From the NCBI GenBank assembly GCA_033065855.1, contig JAVXUO010001056.1:62001-126000 (forward strand): 64,000 bases of DNA, read 5' to 3'. The position numbers and the translations under genes were made by a program. This document shows, in pieces, positions 62,162-64,000 of the stretch; the stretch's first letter is position 1; the number at the start of each line of letters is the position of its first letter. The notes beneath the pieces are model-generated. The model searched no databases and was not told where the DNA came from. It was given only the letters and a program-made list of their open reading frames with translations. Origin of the DNA: Escallonia rubra (taxonomy: Eukaryota; Streptophyta; Magnoliopsida; Escalloniales; Escalloniaceae).

Positions 62162-62560
62162 GGTAGTGTAGTTTTTGCGTGGTATGAGTCGAGCTGGTGT
62201 GAGGATGCTTTGCCTCTCTCATGAGTCTATCATCATCCCTAAACCTTTTGTTAGAATTACCTCTTGATGTGCCATTGGTAAATTGGATAAGAGTGCACGT
62301 GAAATTCATAGCCTAGTGAAAAACCGTTGTAGCTATGGCAACGTTCGCTTAATGACACTAAATAAATTCGGTCAAAATGTTTCACTTTTAAAAAGTTGGA
62401 GTGAAATTATTACGACGAGAGTTAAATTGCTATAATTAGAATCAGTTATGAGCTTGACCCTTTTTAACGGTATCAATGCTTGAGTTTTATCACAGCCATT
62501 TAATATTCACTTTTGTCGGAAAAGGCCATGAAACATCAATTGTAGCGTTATTGTTAGCAA
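62162..62560. other. Intergenic DNA, nothing recognised
   Basis: Short AT-rich interval between a retroposon and the TIR element; no feature seen. Confidence 0.4.
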
Positions 62561-62569
62561 TAAAAATAT

Positions 62570-63566
62570 GGGCTAATTACACCTATGTTCCTGAAGTTTG
62601 GGGGTAATTACACGCGAGGACACAAAGTTTCAAAATGTAACACTTATGTCCGTTGACAAACGGAATACAAAAATACTTAACGGTTCTGACAAAAAGACCA
62701 AGTTGCCCCTAAATAAAAGTTGAAATCCTGATTTGCCCCTGGGACCACATGAAACCCTAATTTTCATTGTCTTCCCTCCCTCCCCCTTCCTGCAGCACCC
62801 TTTCGCCTATGCCTCCCTGTCGCTTGTGCCTCCCCCTACCCCTTCCCCGTCGCCCCCACCCTACCCCTTTCTCTTCCCCGTCGCCCCCACTCTCCCTCTC
62901 CCCCTTCCCCTTCCCCTTCCCTGTCGCCGGCGTCGCCTTCACTGGTCGATGGAAAAATGAGGGGTGGTTGACCTCGAGATGGCGCCGGTGATAAATCCCG
63001 GGCGGTGGTGGCAGCGACGCGATGGTTGCGGAGGCGTTGGTGATGGTGCTCGGTGAAGGAGCGCCGGAGTTGATCGCCGGTGATAGGGCTGCTGACCGGA
63101 GTTGTTGGTCGTTGACAGATCTGTCGGCAACATCGATCGGACGATTGCAGTGGTGTAGCAGCACGGTGGCTTCAGCGCGATGCCCGCAGAGGCTCGATGA
63201 AGCATCGCTGGAGTTGATCACCGTCGATCGCTTGTGCGGCCGGTAGTGGGGCTGCCGGCGAGTTAGGAGGGGGGGAAGACAATGAAAATTAGGGTTTCAA
63301 ATTTCTTAATCTTCAAATCAATGTTTAAAGTATTAATTGAATTTTTTTTAAAATTACTAGTATATACAGTACAAGGGTAGTTTTGTCATTTTAAAAATAC
63401 GTATTGCTGACATCATTAAAAAAGTACACTTTTTGGACGAAAAACTGACCGATAGACACGGGTGATACATTTGAAACACTTTTGGTCACGGAATGTTACA
63501 TTTTGAAACTTAGTGTCCTTGACTGTAATTATCCCCTAACCTCAGGGACATAGGTGTAATTAGCCC
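62570..63566. mobile_element. Long-TIR element just upstream of the LPA3-like gene
   Basis: TIRs of about 73 bp begin GGGCTAATTACACCTATG on both sides and share AGTTTCAAAATGTAACA. Flanks are TAAAAATAT (62561-62569) and TAAAAATAA (63567-63575), a 9-bp duplication with one mismatch. The interior is C-rich on the left (CCCTCCCCC, CCTACCCC) and rich in GGTGGTG and GCGG on the right. Frames inside are compositional artefacts as far as I can tell. It ends 123 bp before the next ATG. Confidence 0.82.
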
Positions 63567-63689
63567 TAAAAATAAAGCTCAAACTGCTAATTTCCAGCTT
63601 ATTATGTTTAGCGACAAATAGTATCCCCTTCAAGCTCTGTATCACCTGGCCTTTCGTATGGTTCTCCCTCCTTCCCTCCCTATCTGAAC

Positions 63690-64000
63690 ATGGCCATGCC
63701 TGCAGCTTTATCTTCACCTCGCACACACCCATCGACCTCCGCCCCCTCCCCATGCCGCCAGCCTCTCTCCCTCACCCCACCACGCTCTCTCTCCCTCCTC
63801 CCAGCTCGCTCAGTCTACAGCTCCTCCGCATTGAGACTCCATTGTAGACACCCAGTTCAGTGCAGCAAAAATACTGAAGCCCCTCCTGACGCCAGCCGCA
63901 ATGCCGGAGTCCCGGTTTACAAGCCCAAGTCTTACGATGTGCTCGCTGCAGACGCCGCTAGTTCTCTCGCTTATGCTCTTAATGATGGGAAGACTCGCCT
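63690..64000 (+). CDS. LPA3: DUF1995 chloroplast protein, LPA3-like, 5' part only
   Basis: An open frame from ATG at 63690 (a second ATG is at 63696) runs off the window. The first 60 or so residues are rich in Ser, Pro, Thr, Leu and Arg with no acidic residues at the start, as expected of a chloroplast transit peptide. It continues [20 protein letters not shown] and [11 protein letters not shown], which match the start of the mature DUF1995 proteins such as Arabidopsis LPA3 (Low PSII Accumulation 3), a factor in photosystem II assembly. Only 103 codons are visible, so paralogue identity is uncertain. Confidence 0.68.
   Translation, partial: MAMPAALSSPRTHPSTSAPSPCRQPLSLTPPRSLSLLPARSVYSSSALRLHCRHPVQCSKNTEAPPDASRNAGVPVYKPKSYDVLAADAASSLAYALNDGKTR

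Noticed and set aside
62757-63221. 154-codon minus-strand frame
   Set aside because: Overlaps other open frames in GC-rich transposon interior; composition explains it.

Overview
The window is nuclear DNA from a flowering plant, almost certainly a eudicot. It has short exons with GT-AG introns, chloroplast-targeted proteins, plant-specific families and dense transposable-element debris. I did not try to name the species. All splice models below were built by hand from reading frame, splice dinucleotides and remembered family sequence; none has transcript support.

Six host genes are visible. From the left: a Tag-type DNA-3-methyladenine glycosylase (minus, 5 exons, 635-5290); PNSB1, a subunit of the chloroplast NDH complex (plus, 6 exons, 6687-10136); the phospholipid N-methyltransferase PLMT (minus, 2 exons, 11839-16068); a HOOKLESS1-like GNAT protein (plus, 3 exons, 24862-27055); a very long ABC transporter gene of the ABCC13/MRP type (minus, 36 exons, 29500-58497, 1461 aa predicted); and the 5' end of a DUF1995/LPA3-like chloroplast protein (plus, 63690 to the window edge). 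Each of the five complete gene models closes in frame. The glycosylase and PNSB1 are divergent neighbours; PNSB1/PLMT and HLS1-like/ABCC13 are convergent; ABCC13 and the LPA3-like gene are divergent.

Between and inside these genes lie many mobile elements. There is a decayed Ty1/copia element (about 16.5-22.7 kb) interrupted by a LINE-type ORF with zinc-binding and RNase H domains. There are four elements with long terminal inverted repeats and target-site duplications (12451-13485, 27300-28602, 34930-36227, 62570-63566), an hAT-like MITE (40944-41580), a tRNA-derived SINE with a 14-bp duplication (5975-6197), poly(A) retroposons (10997-11448, 58895-60100, about 61108-62161) and a decayed LINE inside an ABCC13 intron.

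The most interesting observations are these. (1) A likely U12-type AT-AC intron of 94 bp is the second intron of ABCC13; splicing it restores the frame exactly. (2) The four long-TIR elements share a layout in which the left half is C-rich and the right half G-rich on the plus strand. (3) Transposons supply the near upstream DNA of two genes: ABCC13 (a retroposon about 400 bp upstream) and the LPA3-like gene (a TIR element ending about 120 bp before the ATG). No unknown multi-gene system such as a defence locus or biosynthetic cluster was found; the genes are unrelated housekeeping and chloroplast genes.
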